This document shows, piece by piece, positions 51,974 to 60,475 of a DNA stretch of 64,000 nt. Location of the stretch: NCBI GenBank assembly GCA_965213885.1, contig OZ243919.1:2604001-2668000 (forward strand), given 5' to 3'. The notes beneath the pieces were generated by a model. The model searched no databases. It was not told the origin of the DNA and was given only the letters and a program-made list of their open reading frames with translations. Numbering within the stretch: the first letter of the stretch is position 1; every line of letters begins with the position of its first letter. The translations under genes were made by a program, and so were the position numbers. The stretch comes from VYFG01 sp965213885 (GTDB lineage: Bacteria; Pseudomonadota; Gammaproteobacteria; Arenicellales; Poriferihabitantaceae).

Positions 51974-52090
51974 GGGACTTGACATCCTCCCCGGCCTGAA
52001 GGCCAGGGATTCCTACGACGCTCAGGCGCGGCTTTGAGCCACCCCAGTCGCTTCGGCGGGGTCCCTGTTGCTGGCGGCATGACCGCACCG
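51974..52090 (-). mobile_element. Isolated IS200/IS605 right end with omega-RNA-like hairpins, no tnpB
   Basis: On the minus strand this reads as the well-known 3' end of IS200/IS605 (IS1341-type) elements. One hairpin is CCCCGGCC-TGAA-GGCCAGGG (51989-52008); the second is formed by ACCCC (52041-52045) with GGGGT (52058-52062) around GTCGCTTCGGC. Such ends overlap the omega RNA that guides TnpB. No TnpB coding sequence follows on the minus strand, so this is a solo end or a MITE-like remnant. Confidence 0.6.
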
Positions 52091-52189
52091 CTCACTTCAT
52101 GGTCGCCGTCCCGCGCCCGCAATGACGCCCACAAGCGGACCCGGGCATCGAACGCCTGCAGAAGAAATCCAGCGCAGTTCCAGCCCCGC

Positions 52190-52590
52190 GAGCATCAGTC
52201 ATCGGGGCTATGCCCTGTTCCTCGCCTTTCCCGAGGATGGCGAGGTCACTCTCATCCCGGACAGGATCGATGCCGCTGCCCGTTGGGACGGGCTGCATGC
52301 CATCCTCGTCCATGGCAACGACGATCTGACCCCGGAGGCAGCAATCGCCAGGTATCACCAGCTCTCAGATCAAGTCGTGCTTCCGCACGAACAGGCATGA
52401 GCTGAAAATCCGGCGTGAACTTGGCTGGCTGCAACTCTCCGTGCTGCGCAACCGGGACACGGGAGAACGCTATGCTTATGCCATGCCCAGTCCGGCGACC
52501 ACGGATGCCAGGCGCATCCTGCGCTGTGTCGGACTCGCCTGGAACGAGAATCCTTTCCGGATGCCGCCGGGCACAACATGTAAGAAATCC
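52190..52590 (+). pseudogene. Frameshifted C-terminal remnant of an IS1634/IS4-type transposase
   Basis: In one frame, to 52400, RIDAAARWDGLHAILVHGND followed by LTPEAAIARYHQLSDQV matches the late catalytic region of DDE transposases of the IS1634 type (the WDGLxxxxxN...E..ARY pattern). The continuation in the next frame (52396-52590) contains LKIRRELGWLQLSVLRNRDT and LAWNENPFRMPPGT, which resembles the C-terminus. Start and catalytic core are missing. Confidence 0.5.
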
Positions 52591-52944
52591 GATACGTCGA
52601 TGAAATCAAACCGGTCCACTCCCCGGCAGCATGAAATCATTGCCCAGACATCCGCGATGTAGTGCCCACGGGCATTTCATTCCAATAATATCAACGGGTT
52701 ATCCACGTTGTACTACGAAGTCAGGGGCACCGGCGGGGACGGGAAGTGAGTGCCCGAAGACGCGGTGCGGTCACATCTCCCAGTGCGGCACATGGCGGGG
52801 CTTGCATCCCTTCCCGGCCAAGCCCCGGCTCGACTGGACCGGTACGATCAAGCCGAAAGCCATCCCCGTACTCTGACCGCATAAGGATACTGCGCCTTGC
52901 CGATGCCGGTGGGGCGGTTCGGGGAAATGGTAGCGGAAGAAGGC
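52591..52944. other. Transposon-flanking debris
   Basis: No supportable gene here; short frames lack any family pattern. It lies between the IS remnant and the end of the unknown gene at 52945. Confidence 0.35.
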
Positions 52945-53499
52945 TCAGTTGTTGTTTGAGCCGGAACGGCCCCAGTCGATTTCGAACAACACCACCCGTA
53001 CTCCTCCGGGGAGGCCGGGATTGAACAGGTGGTTGTGCCAGTAGGTGGCTTCGTATTCGGCGGATCCCTGTTCGCAGTTGCGGACGGCGCAGGCCAGGGT
53101 GAATTCCCGGGTTCCCTGGCTGAATTCGAGCATGCATCCTTCCGCGGCCAGCAGACGGCCGGCAAGGTCGCTGTCCAGGGAGAATAGCGCGGTCAGCCGG
53201 TCATCAAACTCTGCGGGGACCTGGTAGTAATGCTCACCAAGGAGGCCGAGCGCGCTTTCATAGACCGCCCTGGGGTCATTGGTTTTCTGCACCATGAAAC
53301 GGAATTCGGCGGTGATCCTTTCCGGGTCCAGTTTGTAGATCAAGGTGTTGATCCGCCCCGCAGTCTCCCCGTCGAGCTTCACCATTGCCCGGGCTCCCTG
53401 GGGCGGCCTGCCCGCCTGCCGACGCACCGCATCCTGCCTCACACGGCATTGCCAGCCAAGAAACGCAAGGCAGAGTTCCGGTCGTTGATCGTTCTTCAT
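52945..53499 (-). CDS. Uncharacterised conserved-looking protein near the methylamine gene cluster
   Basis: This encodes 184 residues, all on one long frame with codon use like the neighbouring cluster. The sequence PELCLAFLGWQCRVRQDAVRR near the start, INTLIYKLDPERITAEFRFM, DPRAVYESALGLLGEHYYQV and EATYWHNHLFNPGLPGGVRV reads as a real folded protein. I believe similar proteins occur beside gmaS/mgs-type clusters, but no function is known to me. It is downstream of a strong terminator after the gmaS operon on the same strand, with its own promoter probably in 53500-53646. No signal peptide, membrane segment or metal motif is clear. Confidence 0.6.
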   Translation of the reverse strand: MKNDQRPELCLAFLGWQCRVRQDAVRRQAGRPPQGARAMVKLDGETAGRINTLIYKLDPERITAEFRFMVQKTNDPRAVYESALGLLGEHYYQVPAEFDDRLTALFSLDSDLAGRLLAAEGCMLEFSQGTREFTLACAVRNCEQGSAEYEATYWHNHLFNPGLPGGVRVVLFEIDWGRSGSNNN

Positions 53500-53646
53500 G
53501 GTCTGACGTTCCTGACTGGTGCCGGGATGGATCGATCACCTCCGCAATGACAGGTGAAGGCTTCCCCCGTTCGGCCGGTTCCATGGTCCGGGCCCGGGGA
53601 ATCCGGCTGGTGTCGATCGTGCCACTTCCCCGGGTCCAGAGAAAAG

Positions 53647-53677
53647 GGCGTGGCATTCCTCTTCCGAATGCCACGCC
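53647..53677 (-). terminator. Intrinsic terminator after the gmaS operon
   Basis: GGCGTGGCATTC (53647-53658) and GAATGCCACGCC (53666-53677) form a perfect 12-bp stem with a 7-base loop. On the minus strand it is followed by CTTTTC, a short T-rich tail. It is 20 bases after the last gene of the operon. Confidence 0.8.
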
Positions 53678-53696
53678 AAGGCTCACACCAATAAAG

Positions 53697-54080
53697 CTAG
53701 AACTTGCGGTAGGCCCTCATCAGGTCGACCATGGGGTGACCGGGCGACATCTGGAACTTGATCAGCAGTTCCCGCGCGATCATGTCCCGGTCCTGCTGGT
53801 TGTCGGGCAGCCGGATATCCTCCGGGACCTGAACCCAGCCGTTGATGTTGCGGTCGAATACCGCGGGCTTGCCCTCCTCGTATCCCATGTGCACGTCTTC
53901 CAGCCAGTTCAGGTCCTTCCAGCCCATGATTTCCATGTATCTGTGCAGGAACGGGGTGCAGCGGCCCATGTCCGGGACCAGGTTGACGTCATAACGGTAG
54001 CCGATGTGCTGGCCGATCAGTTTTTCGCGCTCGGTGTCGACGCCGTCGCCTTCAATGTACTTGTTGATATCTTCGCTCAT
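53697..54080 (-). CDS. Small conserved-looking protein in the gmaS-mgs operon, unknown function
   Basis: This encodes 127 residues from ATG 54080, which has AGGAGG 5 bases upstream; a GTG at 54083 is the alternative. It is the fifth gene of the operon, 9 bases after mgsC. The protein is acidic and tryptophan-rich: YIEGDGVDTEREKLIGQHIG, RYDVNLVPDMGRCTPFLHRY, MEIMGWKDLNWLEDVHMGY and QDRDMIARELLIKFQMSPGH. No signal or membrane segment is visible. The tight placement suggests an accessory subunit or chaperone of the N-methylglutamate synthase complex, but the family is not recognised. Confidence 0.65.
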   Translation of the reverse strand: MSEDINKYIEGDGVDTEREKLIGQHIGYRYDVNLVPDMGRCTPFLHRYMEIMGWKDLNWLEDVHMGYEEGKPAVFDRNINGWVQVPEDIRLPDNQQDRDMIARELLIKFQMSPGHPMVDLMRAYRKF

Positions 54081-54089
54081 CACAGCCTC

Positions 54090-55430
54090 CTAGAAGCGGG
54101 TCAGGTCGGGACGGCCGACGGTATGCTGGGTACCCGCGAGGGGCACCTGGGCCAGTGCAGACGCCTCCATGGTCAGGGCCGCGAGATCCTCAGGCTCCAG
54201 TGAATGGATGTTGGTCTTGCCGCAGGCCCGCGCCAGCATCTGCGCCTCGATGGTGAGGGTATGCAGGAAGTTGTACACCCGTTCCGCGGCCTCGTCCGGG
54301 TTCAGGCGGGCCCTCAGTTTCGGATCCTGAGTCGCCACACCAACCGGACAGCGGCCGGAGTGGCAGTGATAGCAGAAGCCCGCCTCCACGCCCATCTCCT
54401 TTTCGAAATCCGCTTCCGGGATTGCCTTGTTGCAGTTGAGCGCCATCATCGCGGAATGGCCGATGGCCACCGCGTCGGCTCCCAGGGCAAGCGCCTTGGC
54501 GACATCTCCGCCGTTGCGGATGCCGCCGGCGTATACCAGCGAGATCTCGTCCGACTTGCCGACGTCCTCCAGGGCCCGGCGGGCCTGGCGGATGGCGGCG
54601 ATTCCCGGCACGCCGGTTTCCTCGGTGGCGAGGTGGGGCCCGGCCCCGGTGCCGCCTTCCATGCCATCGATGTAGATGGAATCCGGCCCGGTCTTGGCCG
54701 CCATGCGCACGTCGTCGTAGACCCGTGCGGCGCCAAGCTTGAGTTGGATGGGGATTTCGTGGTTGGTGGCCTCGCGGATCTCGTTGATCTTGAGCGCCAG
54801 GTCGTCGGGGCCGAGCCAGTCGGGGTGGCGCGCCGGTGAACGCTGGTCGATACCCGCAGGCAGCGAACGCATTTCGGCCACCTGGTCGGTGACCTTCTGG
54901 CCCATGAGGTGGCCGCCGAGACCCACCTTGCAGCCCTGGCCGATGAAGAATTCCACCACGTCGGCTAGCCGCAGGTGGTTCGGGTTGAAGCCGTAGCGGG
55001 ATTGGATGCACTGATACAGCCATTTCTCGGAGTAGCGTCGCTCGTCCGGGATCATGCCGCCTTCGCCGGAGCAGGTGGCGGTACCGGCCATGGTGGCGCC
55101 GCGCGCCAGGGCGGTCTTGGCCTCGTAGGACAGCGCACCGAAACTCATCCCCGTGATGTAGACGGGTATGTCGAGTTCCAGGGGGCGCTTCGCCTTCGGG
55201 CCGATGACGGTCCTGGTCAGACATTTCTCCCGGTAACCCTCGATCACGAACCGGGTCAGGGTGCCGGGCAGGAAGGTCAGGTCATCCCAGGTGGGAATTT
55301 TCTTGAACAGGGAAAAGCCGCGCATCCGGTAGCGGCCCAGTTCGGACTTGATATGGATGTCATCGATGACACTGGGCGGAAAGATGAAGCTCTTGCCCAG
55401 GCTGTTGACGTCTCGGTTGACTTTGGACAT
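54090..55430 (-). CDS. mgsC: N-methylglutamate synthase subunit C-type / glutamate synthase-like FMN protein
   Basis: This encodes 446 residues equivalent to the FMN-binding central domain of glutamate synthase large subunit: GMSFGALSYEAKTALARGAT, GEGGMIPDERR, QLKLGAARVYDDVRMAAKTG, YIDGMEGGTGAGPHLATEET, GIRNGGDVAKALALGADAVA and the iron-sulfur Cys loop CYHCHSGRCPVGVATQDP. With MgsA and MgsB it makes N-methylglutamate from gamma-glutamylmethylamide-type substrates. GlxD is the alternative name for the same family. It follows mgsB by 24 bases. Confidence 0.88.
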   Translation of the reverse strand: MSKVNRDVNSLGKSFIFPPSVIDDIHIKSELGRYRMRGFSLFKKIPTWDDLTFLPGTLTRFVIEGYREKCLTRTVIGPKAKRPLELDIPVYITGMSFGALSYEAKTALARGATMAGTATCSGEGGMIPDERRYSEKWLYQCIQSRYGFNPNHLRLADVVEFFIGQGCKVGLGGHLMGQKVTDQVAEMRSLPAGIDQRSPARHPDWLGPDDLALKINEIREATNHEIPIQLKLGAARVYDDVRMAAKTGPDSIYIDGMEGGTGAGPHLATEETGVPGIAAIRQARRALEDVGKSDEISLVYAGGIRNGGDVAKALALGADAVAIGHSAMMALNCNKAIPEADFEKEMGVEAGFCYHCHSGRCPVGVATQDPKLRARLNPDEAAERVYNFLHTLTIEAQMLARACGKTNIHSLEPEDLAALTMEASALAQVPLAGTQHTVGRPDLTRF

Positions 55431-55454
55431 GTCTTGTTCCTCTCAATCTGTGGG

Positions 55455-56294
55455 CTAGAGCACCAGTTTCTTCTCGGAGGGCTCGAGGTTGTCGTAGTTC
55501 CAGAGCTGCTTGCCGGCCACGAACTTCTTCATGTTCCCGATCCCGCACTCCGGCTCCAGGCCGTACATGCCAAGTTTGGTGGTCAGCCACTTGACGTCCA
55601 GTTCGGTCAGTTCCCCGGGCACGCAGTCCACGCCGAGGTCCTCCACGTCGCCGCCCACGTAGATGGTGCCGTCGTACATGGAGTCCCCGAGGTTCTTGCC
55701 GGCGTCGCCGCAGATCACCATGCGGCCGCGCTGCATCATGAAGCCGGAGAAGGCGCCGGTGCGGCCGCCGACAATGATGGTGCCGCCCTTCTGGTCGATA
55801 CCGGTACGGGAGCCGACATCGCCCTTGCAGACGAGGTCGCCGCCGCGAATCGCGGCGCCGAAGGTAGAGCCCCCGTTGCCCTCGATGACCACGGTACCCG
55901 CCATCATGTTCTCGGCGCAGGACCAGCCAACCCGGCCGGTGATGCGCACGTTTGGCCCGTCGATCAGCCCGCAGCCGAAATACCCGAGACTGCCCTCGTA
56001 GGTGATGCTCGCCCGGTTGAGTATGCCTACGCCCACGCCGTGGCGGGCCCTGGGATTCTTCACCGTGATGGAGCCTACGCCGCTTTCGAGGAGTGCACGG
56101 ATCCTGAGATTGATGGCCGTGGACTCCATGTCCGCGGCGTCGAATTCCGCCTTCTCGTCAAAGTCGACCTCGTGGGCCCAGGGATAGGTGAAATTCTCCT
56201 GCGCACTGGCATCGAAAAACCGTTGCTGCGTGCGGCCCGAGAGCTGCTCGGTATGCAGCCCCATGTCATGGGACTTGTGTTCTACGCCTGCCAT
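55455..56294 (-). CDS. mgsB: N-methylglutamate synthase subunit B-type (GXGXG beta-helix domain)
   Basis: This encodes 279 residues from ATG 56294, with GAGGTGA about 9 bases upstream. It is a stand-alone version of the right-handed beta-helix domain at the C-terminus of glutamate synthase (GXGXG repeats: GVGVGILNRASITYEGSLGY, GGSTFGAAIRGGDLVCKGDV, IIVGGRTGAFSGFMMQRGRM, TIYVGGDVEDLG). It is a structural subunit linking the amidotransferase and FMN proteins. It overlaps mgsA by 13 bases. Confidence 0.87.
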   Translation of the reverse strand: MAGVEHKSHDMGLHTEQLSGRTQQRFFDASAQENFTYPWAHEVDFDEKAEFDAADMESTAINLRIRALLESGVGSITVKNPRARHGVGVGILNRASITYEGSLGYFGCGLIDGPNVRITGRVGWSCAENMMAGTVVIEGNGGSTFGAAIRGGDLVCKGDVGSRTGIDQKGGTIIVGGRTGAFSGFMMQRGRMVICGDAGKNLGDSMYDGTIYVGGDVEDLGVDCVPGELTELDVKWLTTKLGMYGLEPECGIGNMKKFVAGKQLWNYDNLEPSEKKLVL

Positions 56295-57217
56295 ACTCTC
56301 ACCTCGCCTTCATAGGGATCCCAGGTTTCGATCTCGTTGGGGAAAATACTCCGGATGGCCACTTCCTCGGAGGCCAGGCCCACGAAGTCGTCGCTTTCGT
56401 ACAGGACCATGGGCTTTGCCGCCATGACATCCTTGGCCATGCCAAGGGCGTCGCTGGTGGCCACGAGGTAGGTGAAGACGCCGTCCAGTTCGTCCACCGA
56501 CCGGTGCATCGCGCTTTCCAGGTCGTCACCGGAATCGATACGGTCCGCGACATAGACCGCGATCAGTTCGGAGTCGCAGTTGGACATGAAGCGGTGGCCC
56601 TTGCGTTCCATGGCCCGGCGGTATGTCCAGTAGTTGGTGAGCTGACCGTTGTGCACCACCGACACGTCGTTGAACGGATAAGCCCAGTAGGGATGGGCGG
56701 AGCGGATATCGACGTCGGATTCCGTGGCCATGCGGGTATGGCCGATGGCGTGGGTACCCTGGAAGCCGGTCAGCGAATACTGGCCGGACACCTCGGCCGC
56801 ATCGCCCAGGTCCTTGACCAGTTCAAGACCCTTGCCGATGGAAAGGATCTCGGCGCCGTCAATGTCCTCGACGTAATCTGCCAGCTTGCGCATGTCGCCG
56901 CCGAAACGGAACGTGTAGCGATGAGCGTATTCGGTGGACGTCTCCTCGGAGACGATGTTCGCGCCGAGCTTCTCCAGGCGGTCATTGACCTTGCTCCTGC
57001 GATCGATGACCGCCTGGTGAATGTCGAACCCGTGCTTCATGTCCTCCTGCTCGGCAACCTTGAAGCGCATCACGTATTGGTCCTCGGAGGGGAGGCCGTA
57101 GAGCGCGAAGCCGGTGGAATCGGGACCACGATGCTTCAATGACTGCAGCATCGCGGTCATTTCCGAACCGACATCGGCGTTTTTTCCCCGGTGTATGAGT
57201 CCAGCTATTCCGCACAT
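56282..57217 (-). CDS. mgsA: N-methylglutamate synthase subunit A-type (class II glutamine amidotransferase)
   Basis: This encodes 311 residues. The N-terminal nucleophile is Cys2 (MCGIAGLIHRGKNADVGSEM), followed by LQSLKHRGPDSTGFALYG, IGHTRMATESDVDIRSAHPY and VVHNGQLTNYWTYRRAMERK. These are the hallmarks of the Ntn-type glutaminase domain of glutamate synthase. It would hydrolyse gamma-glutamylmethylamide and channel methylamine to the MgsC active site. It overlaps mgsB by 13 bases and follows gmaS by 51 bases. Confidence 0.88.
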   Translation of the reverse strand: MCGIAGLIHRGKNADVGSEMTAMLQSLKHRGPDSTGFALYGLPSEDQYVMRFKVAEQEDMKHGFDIHQAVIDRRSKVNDRLEKLGANIVSEETSTEYAHRYTFRFGGDMRKLADYVEDIDGAEILSIGKGLELVKDLGDAAEVSGQYSLTGFQGTHAIGHTRMATESDVDIRSAHPYWAYPFNDVSVVHNGQLTNYWTYRRAMERKGHRFMSNCDSELIAVYVADRIDSGDDLESAMHRSVDELDGVFTYLVATSDALGMAKDVMAAKPMVLYESDDFVGLASEEVAIRSIFPNEIETWDPYEGEVRVWQA

Positions 57218-57268
57218 GTGTGGTTTCCTCGAAATTTGTCGGTTGAAAGAGACCGGGCCACCCGCCCT

Positions 57269-58810
57269 TCAGGGCAGGCAGTCCAGGTAGGTGTCGAGAT
57301 CCCAGTCGGTCACGGTGTGATTGAATCTCTCCCACTCGTCGTTCTTGTAGTGCTGGAACACCTTGTACATCTCGTCCGGCATCGATGAGCGGATGACATC
57401 GTCCTTCGCCAGGCGATCCAGCGCCTCGCCGAGATTCATCGGCAGCCGCTTGACCTGCTTTCCGGCCTCCATGGCTTCGTAGATGTTGCGTTCCTCGGGC
57501 TCTCCCGGGTTGAGGTTCCGGCTGATGCCGTCATCGAAGGCCTTCAGCAGCGCCGCCCCCATGAGATACGGATTCACCATGGAATCCACGGAACGGTATT
57601 CGAAGCGGCCGGGTGCGGACACGCGCAGCGCGCATGTCCGGTTCTGGTAACCCCAGTCCGCGAACACGGGTGCCCAGAATCCGGTATCCCATAGGCGGCG
57701 ATAGGAATTCACCGTGGAAGATCCGATGGAGGTCAGGGCGCCGAGATGCTCGATCACGCCGCCGATGGACTGCAGGCCTACCGGACCCGGCTTTACGGAG
57801 TCGATCTTCGGGTCCGGCAAGAAGTGATTCTTGCCGTCCACTCGATAGGTGAACGTGCCCTCCATTCCCGGGAGTTCCCTGTGGTGCAGTTTGTTCACCA
57901 CCTCCTTGCCTCCGGACCACAGCGACAGGTTGTGGTGGCAGCCGGAAGCGGACACGCCCATGAACGGCTTGGACATGAAGCATGCATGCAGCCCCAGTTC
58001 CCGGGCCACCTGGGCACAGACCTGGCGGTAGGTGGTCAACCGGTCCGAGTTGCGCAGGACATCATCGAACATGATATTGAGTTCCAGCTGCCCCGGGGCG
58101 TCCTCGTGGTCACCCTGTATCATGTCGAGACCCATGGCCTGGCTGTACTCGATGGCCTTGATGAACGCGGGCCGCAGTTCCTCGAACTGGTCGATGTGGT
58201 AACAGTTCGGCTTGGTGACCCCCCCGCTGATCTTGCCGTCCGCGTCCTTTTTCAGCCACATCATCTCCGGCTCGGTGCCGGCCCTCAAGTGCATGTTGTG
58301 CTTGTCCTGGAATTCGTCGTGGATGATCCGGAGGTTCCCGCGGCAGTCCGAAGTCAGGTGTCCGCCCGGATTGACCCTTTCCTCCCGGTTGCGGAAGCAG
58401 GTGCAGAACACCCGCGCCACGCGCTTGTCCCACGGGAGCTGGACGAAGGTCTCCGGATCCGGAATGCCCACCAGCTCGGATGCCTCCGGGCCGTATCCGA
58501 TGTAATTGCTGTGGCGGTCGATGAACAGGTTCGCCGTTGAGCCGTAGACGAGCTGGAAGCCGCGCTCGGCGTTGCGCTCCCAGTGGTCCGCCGGTATGCC
58601 CTTGCCGACAATGCGGCCGGTGACGGAGACGAACTGGTAATAGATGTAGGTGATGCCGAGCTTGTCGATCTTCTGCCGGACTTTTTTCACCAGGTCCGCG
58701 CGGCCGGGGGCGTTGACGTGACGCTCAAGGTCCGTGGAAGTCTGCACGCGGGTGGTTCTGCGTTTGGTGGTGATCTTCTTCTTCGTGGATTTCTTTTTGG
58801 TGGTGGCCAT
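57269..58810 (-). CDS. gmaS: Gamma-glutamylmethylamide synthetase / type III glutamine synthetase-like enzyme
   Basis: This encodes 513 residues from ATG 58810 with GGAG 8 bases upstream. The glutamine-synthetase fold is complete: ITYIYYQFVSVTGRIVGKG at the beta-grasp, RAGTEPEMMWLKKD, MIQGDHEDAPGQLELN, FMGVSASGCHHNLSLWSGG and QNRTCALRVSAPGRFEYRSV. With methylamine as the amine it makes gamma-glutamylmethylamide, the first step of indirect methylamine oxidation. The first 36 residues are a Lys/Thr/Arg tail (MATTKKKSTKKKITTKRRTT) absent from typical enzymes of about 440 residues. First gene of the operon, divergent from a GntR regulator. An ammonia-specific enzyme cannot be excluded from sequence. 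Confidence 0.85.
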   Translation of the reverse strand: MATTKKKSTKKKITTKRRTTRVQTSTDLERHVNAPGRADLVKKVRQKIDKLGITYIYYQFVSVTGRIVGKGIPADHWERNAERGFQLVYGSTANLFIDRHSNYIGYGPEASELVGIPDPETFVQLPWDKRVARVFCTCFRNREERVNPGGHLTSDCRGNLRIIHDEFQDKHNMHLRAGTEPEMMWLKKDADGKISGGVTKPNCYHIDQFEELRPAFIKAIEYSQAMGLDMIQGDHEDAPGQLELNIMFDDVLRNSDRLTTYRQVCAQVARELGLHACFMSKPFMGVSASGCHHNLSLWSGGKEVVNKLHHRELPGMEGTFTYRVDGKNHFLPDPKIDSVKPGPVGLQSIGGVIEHLGALTSIGSSTVNSYRRLWDTGFWAPVFADWGYQNRTCALRVSAPGRFEYRSVDSMVNPYLMGAALLKAFDDGISRNLNPGEPEERNIYEAMEAGKQVKRLPMNLGEALDRLAKDDVIRSSMPDEMYKVFQHYKNDEWERFNHTVTDWDLDTYLDCLP

Positions 58811-58875
58811 GAAACTTCTCCATCGTAAGGTGTTGGTCTGGTGTGTAACGAAACGCGATGATTTCACAATTCCGG

Positions 58876-58891
58876 TGTCGTATGTAAGACA
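58876..58891. promoter_or_regulatory. Candidate GntR operator upstream of gmaS
   Basis: TGTCGTATGTAAGACA is a 16-base imperfect palindrome (TGTC-N-TA-NN-TA-N-GACA), 66 bases before the gmaS start codon. FadR-type GntR proteins favour sites of this general form. A further pair of inverted TGGTATA half-sites lies at 58922-58928 and 59064-59070 in the same intergenic region. Confidence 0.35.
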
Positions 58892-59097
58892 GTCAACTCC
58901 TCGCGGCATGCGGAAACAAAATGGTATATATTTGGTCCATTCTATCGGTGAACAAATGACGAATCCGGATGACATGCCGGGCTGCCTATCACTACAGGAA
59001 CCTATTTAGCCCAAATTCCGGGGTGTTTGCAACACCTGGTTAGATGATATATGATCTTTTTTGTATACCATGATTGAACCACCCGCCTTCTGATCCC

Positions 59098-59781
59098 ATG
59101 GAACAGCCATTGCAGGTCAGTACCGGCTCCGCTGGTGTTTTCAACCGCATCCGGGAATCCATCATTTCCGGCCATTACGGCTACAACGAGCGCCTGCCTT
59201 CGGAACGGGATCTGGCCGCCCGTTTCAAGGCAGCGCGGGGAACCATCCGCACCGCGCTGGAACAGCTGGAGCAGGCAAACCTGGTACGGCGCAAGTTCGG
59301 CTGCGGCACGTTCGTTATCTATCGCAGCGATACCGAGCGGGAGGACATCGCGGAAGAAACCAGCCCGCTGGAACTGATCGAGACCCGCATGGCCATCGAA
59401 CCTCATATCGTGCGACTGGTCATCCTGAATGCGAGCAACCGGGACCTGAACCGGCTGGAGGAAGTGCTGAAGCAGGCCGAGGGGACGGAAACCGATCCCA
59501 ACGCGTTTTCCCTGGCCGACGAGGCCTTTCACATGACCCTGGCGAACTGCTGCCAGAATCCGCTGCTGAAATGGATTTACCAGCTGATCAACGATATCCG
59601 GTCACACACGCAATGGAGCGCGCGCAAGGACAACGTGCTGACGCCGGATCGCATCCGTTTCTACAACGAGGACCATTGGCGTCTCATGGTCGCCATCCGG
59701 CGGCGCGACCAGAACCACGCGGCGGATATCATCGTCTCCCACCTGAAACAGGCCCATCGGGACCTTCTCGGCCAGGGCTGA
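59098..59781 (+). CDS. GntR/FadR-family transcriptional regulator
   Basis: This encodes 227 residues from ATG 59098. The winged helix is at about residues 9-75 (VFNRIRESIISGHYGYNERL, PSERDLAARFKAARGTIRTA) and the FCD effector domain follows (EDIAEETSPLELIETRMAIE, ADEAFHMTLANCCQNPLLKW, NEDHWRLMVAIRRRDQNHAA). The FCD domain binds small acids with a metal. It is divergent from gmaS, so it is the likely regulator of the gmaS-mgsABC operon. An in-frame TTG at 59074 is the alternative start. Confidence 0.88.
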   Translation: MEQPLQVSTGSAGVFNRIRESIISGHYGYNERLPSERDLAARFKAARGTIRTALEQLEQANLVRRKFGCGTFVIYRSDTEREDIAEETSPLELIETRMAIEPHIVRLVILNASNRDLNRLEEVLKQAEGTETDPNAFSLADEAFHMTLANCCQNPLLKWIYQLINDIRSHTQWSARKDNVLTPDRIRFYNEDHWRLMVAIRRRDQNHAADIIVSHLKQAHRDLLGQG

Positions 59782-60475
59782 CGGGAGCTTCTTCGCCGTC
59801 TGTCGTGCTCCCATCCATTTTCACCCGTCAAACGATGTAAGGTGGAGGTAACTGTCCCCCCCCCTATTCTCGGTGATTTGCCATTTGCATGACCATCGCG
59901 TCGGGGACGTTCGCTGTCTGCGGGTTGTGGTGCGTTGATCTGATCGGGCCTGTCCTCGCGGTGGTCGTTCCGGCGGTCGTGTCGGGGCGATGACAATTGC
60001 GTTTGACATCATGGAGCGGGCGCTCCATCGTGGGCCCCGGATTCCGGTCATCCATTAGATTCCGTTTTCTCTTTCCTCATGCGGCCCCTCGACCCGGGGC
60101 AACATGAAGACCTCCCAGGGTCCCGGCAGAAGGCGGGCGGACGTGCATGTGTTCTCGGACACCGCAGGGCCCCCGGCCTCTCTTCAGAGCGATACCGGGT
60201 AGTGTTGGCTTCGACATCTCCGAGTGTCTCGCCATCCCAGACTCAGGACCTTCCGATGCTCAATAGCCCTGCCCACCCGTATCGCTGCCGATACTTCGCC
60301 GGCCCCCCTCACGAGGACCTGCGCACGGCTCGCGGAGAGTCGTGGCTGGTTAGGCCTTCAACACGAGGAACTGTATCCCTCTACCTTCTGCCAGTCCGCC
60401 CGGCATACCGGAAAATCTCCGAAAGTCCGGATTTTCTGTCTGACACTGATTCGGCACACAATTTGTTCTCACGTT
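59782..60475. other. Long intergenic stretch, unexplained
   Basis: About 690 bases between the GntR gene and the Cys/Met enzyme gene. No frame has family similarity. The part at about 60190-60410 is dense in short inverted pieces and reads like a structured RNA or mobile-element end, but I cannot name it. Confidence 0.35.
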
